In this document: piece after piece, positions 1 to 11,373 of the stretch
Position numbering within the stretch: position 1 is the stretch's first letter
How the letters are laid out: every line of letters starts with the position of its first letter
From: Kryptolebias marmoratus
Taxonomy: Eukaryota; Chordata; Actinopteri; Cyprinodontiformes; Rivulidae
Direction: 5' to 3'
Assembly (NCBI RefSeq): GCF_001649575.2
Contig: NC_051445.1
Coordinates: 29,217,946 to 29,281,945, forward strand
DNA: 64,000 bases
Program-made: the position numbers and the translations under genes
The notes under the pieces: generated by a model
Told to the model about the DNA's origin: nothing
Databases searched by the model: none
The model's input: the letters and a program-made list of their open reading frames with translations, nothing else

Positions 1-30
<30 letters not shown>
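1..30. repeat. (AG)n microsatellite
   Basis: The window opens with an uninterrupted AG dinucleotide run that probably continues to the left. It borders a CpG-rich block unlike the rest of the window. Confidence 0.95.
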
Positions 31-34
<4 letters not shown>

Positions 35-290
35 TCTACGTGTTGTTTTCCGACTCCACGGTTTCTCTCTTCCCCGTCGGACCCCTCGGTACGCAAAGTG
101 GGGTCGAATCGACCCCGTCCATCCTTCCTTCCTTCCGACGACGGAGGACAAAGGTGTTGGTGGCGGTGTCGCCCCCGCCACCCGCCGTCGTCTTGTAGCG
201 ATACAAGACGCGCGCGCGAACGCTGCGGCGGGGGTCGATCGGACCCCCCCGTGCCGTCGTCTTGTAGCGACACACAAGGGTTAAAATAAA
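31..290. other. CpG-rich block with direct repeats and hairpin
   Basis: This stretch is far richer in G, C and CpG than the A/T-rich DNA that follows. It contains two 18-bp direct copies of GCCGTCGTCTTGTAGCGA (184-201 and 253-270). The first is part of a perfect 9-bp stem with a GCGA loop (189-210), a GNRA-type tetraloop. No convincing protein is present: the open frames on both strands are arginine- and proline-rich. The composition suggests ribosomal DNA spacer or another structured-RNA source, but I do not recognise a specific rRNA segment. Confidence 0.4.
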
Positions 291-299
291 AAGTGTCAA

Positions 300-735
300 A
301 GTAAGCTTGTGATTTGTGACAACAGTTTATTTTAAAACAGACATTTTTATTTACTGAAAAGGCTGTTTTTTTTCCCCCTAGATAAATGGTTTCTGGCTGC
401 CAGCAATGATATGATGAAACTTATGGCAGGATGTTAAACATTAAACTCAAGGAGTAAATTAAAAAAAAAACTGTTTAATGAAAACTATTTAATGTAAGTC
501 AAGCCTAATATAGATTTACAACTAAATTTAATACAGTAAAACTGTCATAAAATATTAAGGAAGCATACAAGTGTCTTCACAGTGTAAAAAATATTAGTGT
601 TACTTTTTTTATTTTTCATTAAAGGAGTCTTCCCAAGGGATCAATGAAGTTACTACCCCCAAATTAAAGTATACAGTAAGCAGTTAAACAGTAAATAGGA
701 AATATAAATCAGACTCAGATTTGTCTGTATAATCA
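300..735. other. A/T-rich stretch, nothing recognised
   Basis: Unique-looking A/T-rich DNA with short poly(A) and poly(T) runs. I see no gene, repeat family or RNA. Confidence 0.5.
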
Positions 736-1000
736 TTATATGTACAGCTAGAAGCACTCGGAGACTTCCGCCAAGACCATAGGGTCAATTAAAAGAATGT
801 AGGATCTGGATTGTGATTTGCATCACCACCAAAATTTAATCACAAACCCAAAACATTTACTAAAAATTTCATCAAAATATGTACATTAGTTTTTAAGTAA
901 TCTTGCTAATAGTTGGACAAACAGATGGACAAACCGGCCAGCACTACCAAAAACATAACTTTCTTGGTGGAAGTTATGTGGAAGGTAATAATTATACATC
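736..1000 (+). repeat. teleost interspersed repeat, 3-prime tail type
   Basis: The segment has the wording of a very common fish repeat: a CACCACCAAAATTTAATCAC block (822-841), a phrase about ATTTCATCAAAATATGTACA, repeated GGACAAACAGATGGACAAAC and a terminal CATAACTTTCTTGGTGGAAG (954-973). I recognise the pattern but not its formal class; it may be the tail of an RTE-like LINE. No coding capacity. Confidence 0.5.
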
Positions 1001-2016
1001 TTTATAAGGTGCACCTTCAAAGAAGACCTGCAGACTTATTTAATAGATATCTTTAATCATACTCGTATGATGAACAAGACACAACATGCATCAACATTTG
1101 CTTGTTCAACTAAAAACCAACAACAACAAAAAACAAAAAGAAGAACAATTCAAACAGAATGGCTTGTGACCCATACAGGTGGAAACAATTCAGGGGGACA
1201 GACCAGAGAGTGTACAGACACTCTTGTACAGGGGGTGGCTCCATAGCTGTTCAGTCAGACAGGGCTGTTAAGAAAGAAGTTGTCAGCTGAGAACGGCAGG
1301 AGCCATGATGCTTGGCTCTGCCAAGGAGTTCTGTTCTGGCTATGAAAGCTATAGCCTAGGTAGCTAATGCTGTCATGTGGAGTTCAGGTGACAGCTTGGA
1401 TATTGTAGAGTGGTGCTTGGCTGTAGGCTTGGGTATTATGGCTTAGAGCTGGAAACTCTGGTGCTGTGTGGGTGCTGGTGCAAAGGAGTGGGACTGTGGT
1501 GCAAAACAACAAGACTGAATGAACCAAATTAAAGCTCATGGGTTGCGACTGCTGCTTGGTTGTGGTGCTTAACAAAGACTGTGACTCATTCTCAACTAAG
1601 GCTTTGATTATGTCCAGATTGTTCTTCATAATTAGAAAATCCAGTACCTGGGGTTTGAAGAGTTTAAAAGACATTACACAGAATCTTAAATTTTCTCCTC
1701 ACAAGTAAACGCATGTGGAGGTGGTTTTGAAAATTAGAATGCCACTTCTGTGACAGGAAAAAAACTGGTGTATAAAGTTGAGTGAGACCAACTACATTTA
1801 GCTAGGTGCACCTCCACATATATTGTTCACTTTAAACCCAACTTAAGTAAAAGTGCTGGACTTTCTCCTACTCCACAGGTGCTCTGTGGAAGAAGTGTTG
1901 GGAGGGTGTGAGGATACTCACAATCACTTTGCTCAATGTAGCAGTGTTGTGGTTTTCTTCAATGAGTGAGAGAATTGTCTCTCCGCAGCTTCAACGTACA
2001 TAAGTAAAAAATTATT
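1001..2016. other. no gene recognised
   Basis: A/T-rich sequence. A 96-codon open frame on the minus strand (1384-1674) shows no motif and no homology I can name. Nothing else is supported. Confidence 0.4.
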
Positions 2017-2147
2017 AACAGCTGTTCAGATGACCCACCCTTATTGATTGTATGTGTGTGATAGATGCTGTCGCGAGATTCAGCCATTTTTCTTAAGAGA
2101 CTTTAATATCTATGTGGGCAACAACATAACTACTTGGAGGGTTGCTC
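2017..2147 (+). mobile_element. Rex3 LINE endonuclease scrap
   Basis: Starting near AACAGCTGTTCAGATGACCC and running through GACTTTAATATCTATGTGGG, this follows, with small changes, the part of the long Rex3 copy at 55420-55560 that encodes the apurinic endonuclease motif around DFN-HVGN. Only about 130 bp is preserved and it is not open. It abuts the Rex1 fragment on the other strand, so one may have inserted into the other. Confidence 0.55.
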
Positions 2148-2149
2148 AG

Positions 2150-3300
2150 TGCAAAGGACACGGGCTGAGATTCCATCTTGACCAGCAGCTTTGCCGGTGT
2201 TGAATCTGTTAATAGTCCTTTTCACATTTGCAACAAAAACAGCGAAACATACATCATCCAGTGCAGTGAGATCATGCATTTAGTTCATCTGTGGGCAACA
2301 CACTGGCATCGGTGAATGAACAGGCTTGTGGTTTATAATCTGTTTGTGTCAAAATTCCTCTCCACAACCTGTGCATCTCACGTGCAAAATTAGGAATCTT
2401 GCGACAAATCTCTGAATTCCTCCACAGTTTGTAGTTTGGAATAGAACAGACAGTTTTTCATGAAACACAATCCTCCACATAGGTTCTGATGAAGTCTGTG
2501 ACCACTGTCCCGCACTCATCCAAATCAGAGGAAGAATTTCTGAACATGTCCCAATCTATACAGTCAAAACAATCCTGCGGTTTGTCCTTCGCCCTTACGT
2601 GTCCAACACTGTACCCTGTGTGTCACCAGCACCTTGCGCTCAAGCTTTGTTTGTAAACAGGGAGCAACAGCATGGGTACACGGTCCCATAAACTCATATG
2701 TGCTTGCAGTAGAGAGCAATACCACTTTTTGTGTGCGGTGTAGAAGTTGTCCAACGTGTTCTCACCACGAGTTGTGCTGATGGTATTTGAGGTAGTCCTC
2801 AGATCTGCCAGGTCATAGTCTACAGATTTTATAGACAGTCCATTGGGGTTCACTTTCAAGTTGCTGGTAATGAGTTTGTAGAGTTTGTTCTGTGAGAGCT
2901 CAGTGTTCAACAGCAGTGGAACATAAACTGCTGCCATGAACACCACATTGAACTCTCTGGGCAGGTAGAAAAGCCTGAACTTGCTCTGTAGTTATTCAAA
3001 GTCCAAAGTGCAATTCTTTGACATTATTTCCATGTCTGTGTACCATGAGTTGTTGATCAGAAAGCAGATACAGCCTCCTCTTTTCTTTCCCAGTGATTCT
3101 GTGTAATCAGTGTGGTAGATTGTGAACCCCTGTGGCTGGACTGCAAGGTCTGGCTTGCATGTGGTCAGCCATGTCTCAGTAAAACAGAAAGCGCAGCACA
3201 TCCCCAGCTCTCTTTGGAATTTCAGTCTACCTCTGAGATCCTCCAGTTTTCACAGAGCGTTGGAAGGAGGAACATCTTATCCTGCTCTCTCCCGTCCTAA
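2150..3300 (-). mobile_element. Rex1-type LINE fragment, broken
   Basis: Read on the minus strand from 3300 down, this is the 5-prime half of a Rex1-type non-LTR retrotransposon ORF2. It opens with a start like that of the Rex1 copy at 28770, then the endonuclease motif CFTETWL (about 3184), then a GGCICFLINNSWYTDME segment (about 3080-3030). After an in-frame stop near 2998 it continues with FYLPREFNVVFMAAVYVP. Further down are a DCFDCIDWDMF linker (about 2580) and a GKAAGQDGIS motif near 2180. The reverse transcriptase core is absent. Several stops make it a dead relic. The family call rests on matching motif order with 25870-28770. Confidence 0.75.
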
Positions 3301-3472
3301 TTTGATAATAGCTATTATAAGCTAAGTTTTTAAAGTTATTTAGAATTTTTATTTTAACTACTTATACTTTGCCTACCCCCAATACTGGATTACTGGATTA
3401 TTTCAAACCTAAGGACTGTGGATTTTAAATTTTATTTCACTCTTTGCTATATCCAAGATAAGCAAGAGCAAG

Positions 3473-3919
3473 ATGCCTATGGTCGTAGCAGAGGTCACCA
3501 GCAATATTTTACACAGACTTGAACTGATAGACCAGAGGCTGTCTCGACTGGAGGTAAACACCGAGATCAACGCAGTTACTGGAAATGAAACAAATCTACC
3601 GATGCCTCAGGACAACAAACAGCGTCCAAGCACCTCAAGCAGCTCAACCACCTGGAACTGTCTCAGAGCTAAGCCGAAAGATAAATCTCATCATTTGGAT
3701 CTGCCTCGATGTCTGACAGGACGAACCCCTCACCTAGATGATACAGCGTGGCCAGCACTGAGCCGAAACAATCCCTCATCAACACCAGCACCGCACCAAA
3801 GAAAAAAACAACTTAAAGCTGCAGCTGACCTGATTCCACCTTCCCTGACTCCGGTATCAAGGGCAAATCAGCCAGCTCAAGCCATAACGCATCCCGTCAT
3901 GTTTCCAGAATTCCACTGA
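3473..3919 (+). pseudogene. L2 LINE ORF1 remnant
   Basis: An open frame of 148 codons in the position of LINE ORF1. The first 40 residues (MPMVVAEVTSNILHRLELID and on) are predicted-looking helix with a heptad of leucines, which would suit the trimerising coiled coil of an RNA-binding ORF1 protein. The rest is rich in serine, proline and basic residues. Related fragments continue to about 4285 in another frame (4067-4285). No esterase or zinc-knuckle motif is visible. It is assigned to L2 only because it lies upstream of the L2 reverse transcriptase on the same strand; it could instead belong to a separate insertion. Confidence 0.5.
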
Positions 3920-4389
3920 CAAACAGGTTTTCTGCGCTGCAGCAGGAGCCTCCAACAGACACCTCTCCTCCAAACATCAACAAGAGGTATGAAACAAGAC
4001 CAACACGACCACCTCCTAAAGTGACAAGGAAACCAGGAGGCGCCCACAGTTTCACCAACACCGACTGTGAGACAAGACCAGCACCTGTCCCCTCAGAACA
4101 GTACTGGAACACAGTATAGCTCCATACAGCCGATGTTCCTTAACTTTACAGAGAAAATGGATCTACAAGTTCAGCAAGGAACATATCTCTTAAGTTCCCA
4201 AAAAGCATGCTTGAGTTTCGAACCACCTGATTATGGCCCAACAAAACAATCAGACCACCATCAACTCTGTATCTCTGATGTCTGAGACAGGGGCCCAGAC
4301 ATTATAACACTTGTCACTCTCCAGAAAGCGTCTGGTAAGCTACAGGAGCATCTCTGTTAGAATCGCTAATAGAACAATAGCAAAGAAAC

Positions 4390-6510
4390 ATGCCTGTTCA
4401 TAGACAGCACAGCTGCAACTTTTAATCAAATCTACTCCTGCACCTCACTTCCAGGCTGTAAACCAGTAGATGAACTGGCATGTAACTCATTCTCCAAAAA
4501 CTCAGATGTAACAGATTCTGTTCCCCCTGTTAAAGTGAAAATTATATCTGGCAGAAAGAAATCACCTTAGATAAACACCCCACTTGTAAGAAATGAGAAA
4601 ACCCTCTGTCGAAGGGCTGAACGTAAATGGCATAAAACTCGACTTCACGTTTACTATGAAATCTACAAAGAAAGACTGCAAAGTTATCACTCTTCACTAA
4701 AACATGCAAGGGAAACATTTTTTTCGGAAATCATAAACAAAAACATCAACAACGCTGTTTGCCACAGTTGACAGGTTGACAAACCCTTCTGTGATTTTAC
4801 CATCTGAACTCCACTCTACCAGGGCTTGCAATGAGTTTGCCAACTTTTTCACAGAGAAAGTTACAAAAATTAGAAGGTTAATCTGCTCATCCACACCAAA
4901 CCCAATCCCGATGCCACGCAATGCCACAATGCAAAACATGTCAAATGCAGAGAATATGGCTGTATTTCACCAACTCACCCATTAAAACCTAGAAGAAATT
5001 ATAAATCAATTAAGCTCATCCTCTTGCTGTCTTGATATCCTTCCTACAACCTTCTTTAAGAAAGTTCTTCCTGTCATTGCATGTGACTTGATTCAAATAG
5101 TAAAATCATCTCTCTCATCAGGTGTTTTCCCCTAGGCTCTAAAACAGCAGTTATCAAACCTCTGTTAAAAAAGAACAATCTGGATAAATCACTATTGCAG
5201 AATTATAGGCCAATCTCCAACCTTCTATTCATTAGCAAAATTATTGAAAAAGCTGTATTTCAACAGTTAAATAGCTTCTTAACAACGACCAACCGCTTTG
5301 ATATCTTTCAGTCCAGAATCTGTGCTCACCACAGCACTGGGACTGCCTTCGTAAAAGTGTTCAATGATGTCCACATAAATACAGACTGTGGAAGAACCAC
5401 AGTGCTGATTCTACTGGACCTTAGCGCAGCATTTGACACTGTTGACCATAATATATTATTAGAGCGACTGGAGAGCTGGGTCAGACTCTCAGACACAGCA
5501 CTGGTTCAAATCCTACCTAATCAACAGGAACTTCTTTGTATCAATAGGCAACTTCTCTTCAGAGCGAACAGAAGTCCCATGCTGAGTATCACAAGGTTCA
5601 ATCCTGGGACCCCTTCTGTTTAATATCTACATGCTCCCACTAGCCCAGATTATAACAAGTAATAACATTAGTTACCATAACTATGCAGTTGATACACAGC
5701 CCTATATTATGACGTCACCAGGTGACTCTGAACCTATCCTAGCACTAAACAGATGCTTAGAACAAATCAATGCGTGGATGTGCCAAAACTTTCTCCAGCT
5801 GAACAGAAACAAGACTGAAATTATTATCTTTGGACCTAAAGAGGAACGATCAAGAGTCAGCGCGCAGCTTCAGGTATTACAGCTAAAAACTAGTGATCAG
5901 GCCCGAAACCTGGGTGTAGTAATGGACTCAGACCTGAACCTTAAGGGACACATAACAACAGTTACAAAGTTGTCTTTCTATCACCTGAAGAACATCTCCA
6001 GAATTAAAAGACTAATGTCACAACAAGACCTAGAGAAAATTATGCACGTGTTCATCTTTAGTCGTCTTGATTACTGCAACAGTGTCTTCACAGGTCTGCC
6101 AAAAATCAATCCAACAGCTGCAGCTGATCCAAAATGCTGCTGCCCGTGTTCTCACTAAGACCAGAAAAATAGAGCACATCAACCCGGTTTTAAAGTCTCT
6201 ACACTGGCTCCCCATAGCTCAGAGAATAGACTTTAAAATACTTCTATTAGTTTATAAATCACTGAAAGGTCTAGCACCACAATACAATAAAATCTTATTA
6301 TTGTCGTATCAACCCTCCAGAACACTCAGGTCTTCTGGTTCTAGTGTACTTTGTATCCCCAGAACCAGAACCAAACATGGAGAAGCAGCTTTCAGTTTGT
6401 ATGCACCATCAATCTGGAACAAACTCCCAGAAAACTGCAAAACAGCCAAATCACGAAATTCCTTTAAATCAAGGCTGAAAACTCACCTGTTTAGAGCTGC
6501 CTTCGATTAG
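4390..6510 (+). pseudogene. L2 LINE reverse transcriptase pseudogene
   Basis: The remains of ORF2. A basic linker (about 4560-4760) is followed by [20 protein letters not shown] (from 5198), [16 protein letters not shown] (about 5415-5460), the region for [16 protein letters not shown] (about 5595-5635) and [10 protein letters not shown] (about 5680). It ends with the C-terminal thumb and tail segment including [22 protein letters not shown] and KTHLFRAAFD (6150-6510). The frame changes near 5500 (a few bases lost before the codons for WFKSYL) and near 6100, and a TGA interrupts it at 5583-5585. The catalytic YADD is YAVD, losing the first aspartate. Identification as an RT of the fish L2 group is firm; it cannot be functional. 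Confidence 0.9.
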
Positions 6511-6755
6511 TAGTCTGCAAACAAATTCAGGTATAAAACTGCTCTGAACAAAATATCTTATTACATATTGACCATCTCCTTATGATTATCAAGTGTATCT
6601 GCTTGATGATTTTTATGATTTTTTTTTGATGATTGTAATGACGTTTTTTGATGACTGTAATGTAATTCTACTGATGTTTTTATTATGTAAAGCACTTTGA
6701 ATGCCTTGCTGCTTAACTGTGCTATACAAATACATTTTTACTTACTTGTTGTCAA

Positions 6756-7435
6756 AAGACTGCACGTTGGTCAGGAAAATGGTAGGCATTGGAGGTTGTA
6801 ACCCAGAACACTTTGTTCTGACTTGCTCACCAGCCCTGTGGCCTCTTCTCTGTACACTGTCTTTGAATGAGCAACAAAGATACTAGCTCTGAGTTTACAA
6901 CTATAACTGCTGCACCTTGTTGAACTATTTCATCTGTTTTTAGGAACATTTTTTCAGAGACTTACAATGCAGGTCATTGATAAGCGTGAAAAGTTGCTTA
7001 ATAAGAAACTGCTATGAGCTCAGTATCTTAGATGACAAAGCGATGAGGTAATGTTAAGATAATGTGTCAAAATGTGACTTTTATGTTGTCCTACCTATGT
7101 TGCTGTCAGATGGAGGTCTTTCAAATAGGTGAGTGATAAAAAAAATCATTACCTTATTTCAAATAACTTACAGCAATTAATATTGTTTATATTTCACCCT
7201 CTTGCAATTTTACTGGGTAGGAATAGTGCCTCTGTTTTTCTGAAGATGATTGTTGTTATGACCAGGGAGTGGAGTTGGAACAAATGTATTTTAATTTTAT
7301 TTGAAGAAAAACTTGTTCAAATACAAATTTTCAACATACAAATCACTCGTTTCAATTGTATTTAGATTAAATTTGTTTTAGAAGTACTACTGTTGACAAA
7401 ATATCTTGCAAATACACCTTACCCAGTCAAAGGAG
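6756..7435. other. no gene recognised
   Basis: A/T-rich spacer between the L2 end and the next repeat. Open frames such as 7129-7365 have no recognisable motif. Confidence 0.45.
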
Positions 7436-7437
7436 TT

Positions 7438-8380
7438 AATTAAAGCTGCAAGCAGCCTCGTATTGCTCTCACAGCTCAGCACCACTTTGGCCTTGTGGCG
7501 TCCGCGGGAGGTTCGATACTTCCACCCCGAGAAGATACACATGTGTAATGAGTTTCATAATTCTTGGTCAAAGTATGGTTTGGGTCTGATTTTTAAAAAG
7601 ATTCTAGAGGAATTAAGCCATGCCCACCATAGATTGTTGGGGATTTCTGTTGAGGGTTGCATTTGGATTGATTATAGTGAGTTTGATACAGTTCAGCTCG
7701 AATCTGTGGAATTTAGAGCCAAACGTATGGCAACAGCGTGATATCTGACTTCACCAAGCTGCCATGGCCACGCCCTCCACTGAAACCTGTCAATGCTGAG
7801 AGCCAAGTTACACCAACATGTCTTCTGTCACTGGACACCCTTTCATGTTGATTAGATCAAAGGGGTCAGATAGGAACAGTTCAAAGTAAAACATTACACT
7901 TCCTGTTGTCAAGGGGCGTGGCTTAAGTGATGTCATGATTTAACTATTGAGTATTGTAGGGGATTGGATGTGGATCAATCACTGAAGGTTTGGAGTGTCA
8001 GTGAGTTTTTGTGTAGGAGGTATAACAGTTTGTGCATCATAGCGAGATGTGAAACTTTGAGGCCTGGCCACTCCTTCATCATGCATGAAAACTCACTGTT
8101 TTGATGACTTTTATTCGGCCATCTCTCATGAGCAAACTGACCAAATTTAAAATCGATTCAAAGGCAGAAGATGTCAACATCCAAAATGGGGTAAAAATCC
8201 GACCTTTGATACAAGATGACCGACCTTCTGTTTAGTGGAGAGCATGGTTGCAAGAGAGGTTTCTGTAGGTCTTGGGGAGTTCTACAAGTGTACTAAATTT
8301 CATGCTTCTACAACAAAATAAGGTCAGTGTGGAGGGTATTTTGAAAGCTGCACTTAGCGGCTAAGGCCTAATAAATATAG
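7438..8380 (+). repeat. teleost interspersed repeat beginning CTGCAAGCAG
   Basis: A roughly 0.94-kb non-coding repeat that opens with TTAAAGCTGCAAGCAGCC and ends with GGCTAAGGCCTAATAAATAT. In between are family-typical phrases, such as a cluster on GCCACGCCC and closing lines on AAATTTCATGCTTCTACAAC and GTGGAGGGTATTTTGAAAGC. A second, gap-interrupted copy starts at 62945 (AGAACTGCAAGCAGTTATCA). This is a widespread fish repeat whose class I cannot name with confidence; the lack of coding sequence and defined ends suggest a non-autonomous DNA element. The 111-codon open frame inside it (7406-7741) is incidental. Confidence 0.6.
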
Positions 8381-9060
8381 TTTATTATTATTAACGTTGG
8401 GCTACAGTTAGACTAAACATAGATGAAAGTCAAACACTACACTAATCACTACAACAAATAGTATAAAATACTTTCTACATGGTAATGTAATGTGGGACAA
8501 AGTAGCTAATGCTAACAAATTCTAATTCACCACTAGTTCTTTAATAGTGCTTATAATTTGCTGAGACTGAGCTAATTGCTTTCAAAATGCAAAAGTCTTT
8601 GTTTATGTTTTGTCTTTTTAAAAAATTCAAACTTATTTCTTAGTTTTTATGCAAATCTAGACAGCTATTTATTTGTTTATAAACTTTTTAATCAGGCAAA
8701 AAAGGGCTTTCACTGGGTCCTACTGATATCTTAAGTTTCTATTTTATTTTTTTTTTATCATCAGGCATAATGTAAGCTAGCTTTGAGGTCCTAGACATTT
8801 CCACACACTTCCAGTAGGGGGAGCTCCAGGTCATACACAAATTATAGGGAAAATTGAGGGAAGCAACCACACACATACACAAAAAATCTGATAAAAGTGA
8901 CTTTTCAGTACAGTTAAGCTTTTTGGATAAAAATGCTATTTGGAGCATGGTGAATGCATTGAGAAGCAAATCTAATTGAGGACCGTGGTTGTAGTCCCCA
9001 CTTGCCAAGGTGCCCCCAAATGACTGGTGTGTAAACTGATTGACGACCCAAAATATAGCA
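8381..9060. other. no gene recognised
   Basis: A/T-rich, no recognisable coding sequence. The minus-strand open frame at 8739-9113 is low-complexity at its start, where it reads through the ACAT microsatellite, and otherwise featureless. Confidence 0.45.
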
Positions 9061-9064
9061 CAAT

Positions 9065-9125
9065 CAAGTGCACCCCCACACATACATATACACATACATA
9101 CATATACACACATGCATACATACGA
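9065..9125. repeat. (ACAT)n / (ACAC)n microsatellite
   Basis: Imperfect tandem CACATACATATACACATACA repeats. Confidence 0.85.
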
Positions 9126-9264
9126 AAGGTGTGTTCATGTTATGAGGATGCATGTATGCTAGTTAGCCACCTGGAAAGGCACAGTTAAAAATAAGGTGCC
9201 GTGAACAGCAGAAGTGGAGGTAAAAATTTGATTGAAGCAACATTTATAAATCATCAGTTGTTCA

Positions 9265-9952
9265 ACTCATTTCAGTTCAATTCAAAAATACTTTATTTAT
9301 CCTAAAGGGAAATTAAATGTTGTTTTAGCTCATTATCCTGGTGTCATTATAGATATTATAGATGCTGATTTCTGTGGCGGGGAAGGATCTCTTGTAGTGG
9401 TCTGTCTTGATGTCCTGGTATCCTCGAAGAGCCCCACCAGGTAAGCCTCGCTGTTTTCCTGCAGAGCCATGACAGACAAGCTCTGAAAGTGCAGGTCGGT
9501 CTTGAAGTCCTGGACGATCTCACAGACCAGGCGCTAGAAGGGCCAGCAAGTTTCTTCACTCCAAACATGTTTGAGGTGCTCTTGCCTGGTAGCTTTGGTG
9601 GTAATCTGCTTCAAGGAAGCTTTACCTCTGGTGGATTTACGGGCGGTCTGCTTGGTTCTGGCCATGACTGGACTTCAGGAGGTCTTCATGTTTAACACTG
9701 AAGAGTGAAAGATGTTATTCAGCTGCTTCTGATTGTTATGGTTATGCATCATAACAAATATGCAAAAGTAAAATGTTTCAGTAAAAAATCCTTCCAGCTG
9801 CAGAGCATCTGATACCAGAGGAAATATTCATCTAAAAAAAACAGTTTACATTCAGAAAAAATAGGGATTAAAGTTTTCAAAAGCAATATCTCAGAATGAA
9901 TGTAACAGAGTAACTCCCTCATGCAGCCACCTAGAGCAGCACAATTCTGGAA
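9265..9952 (-). mobile_element. histone H3-LINE chimeric retroelement, copy A
   Basis: Read on the minus strand this has three parts. (1) A leader of about 290 bp (9952-9666) matches the leader of copy B (32677-32994), including a 42-bp identical block (9869-9910 versus 32719-32760). (2) Histone H3 coding sequence (9665-9417). (3) A tail (9416-9265) encodes, out of frame with H3, a LINE-like C-terminus reading KTDHYKRSF and EISIYN, then TAAATAAAGTATTTTTGAAT and imperfect GAATTGAA repeats. The H3-to-tail junction lies just after the codons for FEDT, as in copy B. Homology to copy B stops near TTCCAGAATTG at the 5-prime end and in the tail repeats at the 3-prime end, as expected for a mobile unit. 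I infer a non-autonomous retrotransposon mobilised by a LINE. Confidence 0.7.
9417..9665 (-). pseudogene. histone H3 retro-pseudogene (copy A)
   Basis: The start codon at 9665 begins MARTKQTARKSTRGKASLKQ, which is the canonical H3 N-terminal tail with G12 changed to R and a few later changes. After GVKK (in a shifted frame) about 80 bp is missing, removing most of the alpha-N helix and the start of the fold. The sequence resumes with [39 protein letters not shown] and then leaves H3. One in-frame TAG lies near 9535. The last 35 residues of H3, including the alpha-3 helix, are replaced by LINE-derived sequence. It has no introns. It cannot make a nucleosomal histone. Confidence 0.9.
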
Positions 9953-9979
9953 TTTCATTTTAATTCTAGAAGGTCCTTG

Positions 9980-11350
9980 TTAGCTGGTAGGACTTCAAAG
10001 GCAGCTGAGGGATATTGGCAAGGCCATGGCTGTTTTGGGGTGGCAAAAGCTAGGGTGTGGGAGGAGTTCAGTGAGGCCTTGTATCGAGACTTTTGAGTGG
10101 CTCAGAGAAGCTTCTGGCAAACCATGAGGCAACTCAGACAGGGGAAGCAGTACTTTACCAACACTGTATATAGAGGAGGTGGGGTGCTGTTGACCTCAAC
10201 CAGTGATGTCATTGGACGGTGAAATTAATACTGTGAGGACCTTCTTAATCCCATCAACACATGTTCCATGGAGGAAGCTGAGTCTGGGAACTCTGAGGTT
10301 AGTCCACCAATAGCCTGGATCAAGGTTGCTGAAGTAGTCAAAAAGCTCAGTGGCGACAGGGCTCTGGGACAGACAGGATCCACTCTTAGTTCCTCAAGGC
10401 TCTGGATGCTGCTTTGGTTGACACGCCTTTGCAACATTGCGTAAATATTGTGGACAGTGCAACTGGATTGGCAGACCATGGTGGTTGTTTCCCCTAATAA
10501 GAAAGTGGTCTGGAGAGTGTGTTCCAATTACGAGGGAATCACACTCCATAGCCTCCAAGGTAAGGTCTATTCAAGTGTTCTGGAGAAGAGAGTCCTGTCA
10601 ATATTCAAACCTGAGATTCAGGAGGAAAAATGCGGGTTCCATCCTGGCCATAAAACATTGGACCAGCTTTTTACCCTCACTAGGGTCCTCAAGGGGAAAA
10701 TGGAGTTTGCCCAACCAGTTTACATGTTTTCTGGACATTCAACTGAGTTCTTCGGGTACCCTGCGGGGGTGATCTGGGAGTATGGGATTGGGCATCACTA
10801 CGGGCCAATCAGTCCCTATACAAATGATGTGAGAGTCTGGTTCACATTGACAGCAGTAAGTCGGACATCTTCAGGGTACAGTTGGACTTCGCCAAGGCTG
10901 CCCATTATCACCAATTCTGTTCATGACTTTTATGTACAGATTTTCTTAGTGCAACTAGGGAGTGGAAGTCTGGTTTGGTGGCCTCAAGGTTCTGTCTCTG
11001 CTATTTGCAGATGATGTGGTCCTGCTGATGTCATCATGCTGTGATCTCCAGCTCTCACTGGAGCAGTTAACAGCCAAGTGTAAGGCGGCTGAGATTAGGA
11101 TCAGCACCCTCAAATCTGAGCCTATGGTCCCTAGCCAGAAAAGGGTGGACTGCTCTCTCTTGTGTTAGGAGTGAGGTACTGCCTCAAGTGGAGGAGTTTA
11201 AGTATCTTGGGGTCTTGTTCACAAGTAAGGGATGATTGGAGTGTGACAGCAACAGACAGACCAGTGCATCTTTTATTGTAATGTGTACTCTATACTGGTC
11301 CGTTGTGGTGAAGAGGGAGCTGAGCTGCAAGGCAAAAATCTGTTTACTAT
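9980..11350 (+). mobile_element. Rex3 LINE, middle portion
   Basis: A plus-strand Rex3 (RTE-clade) copy truncated at both ends. It begins in the post-endonuclease linker (TGGTAGGACTTCAAAGGCAG) and covers the reverse transcriptase: the region for DWQTMVVV (10470-10500), VCSNYEGITLHSLQGKVYSS (10518-10577), CGFHPGHKTLDQLFTLTRVL (10631-10690), and LLFADDVVLLMSS (11005-11040). The YxDD-equivalent FADD is intact here, unlike the 55-57.8 kb copy. It ends near VVKRELS-KAK (about 11330). Multiple frameshifts and stops disable it. It starts within 30 bp of the 5-prime end of chimera copy A. Confidence 0.85.
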
Positions 11351-11373
11351 GGAGAGAAAGTGGTTTGAAATTA

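Larger units (their letters stand above)
3330..6755 (+). mobile_element. L2-type LINE, decayed, internally deleted
   Basis: A plus-strand non-LTR retrotransposon with an ORF1-like region, a linker, a recognisable reverse transcriptase and the typical fish L2 3-prime end (TGTAAAGCACTTTGAATGCC followed by GTGCTATACAAATAC, 6687-6736). The endonuclease domain expected between ORF1 and the RT linker is missing: ORF1-like sequence ends near 4290 and the post-endonuclease linker starts near 4400. Several frameshifts, one internal stop (5583-5585) and loss of an RT active-site aspartate make it inactive. Confidence 0.85.
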
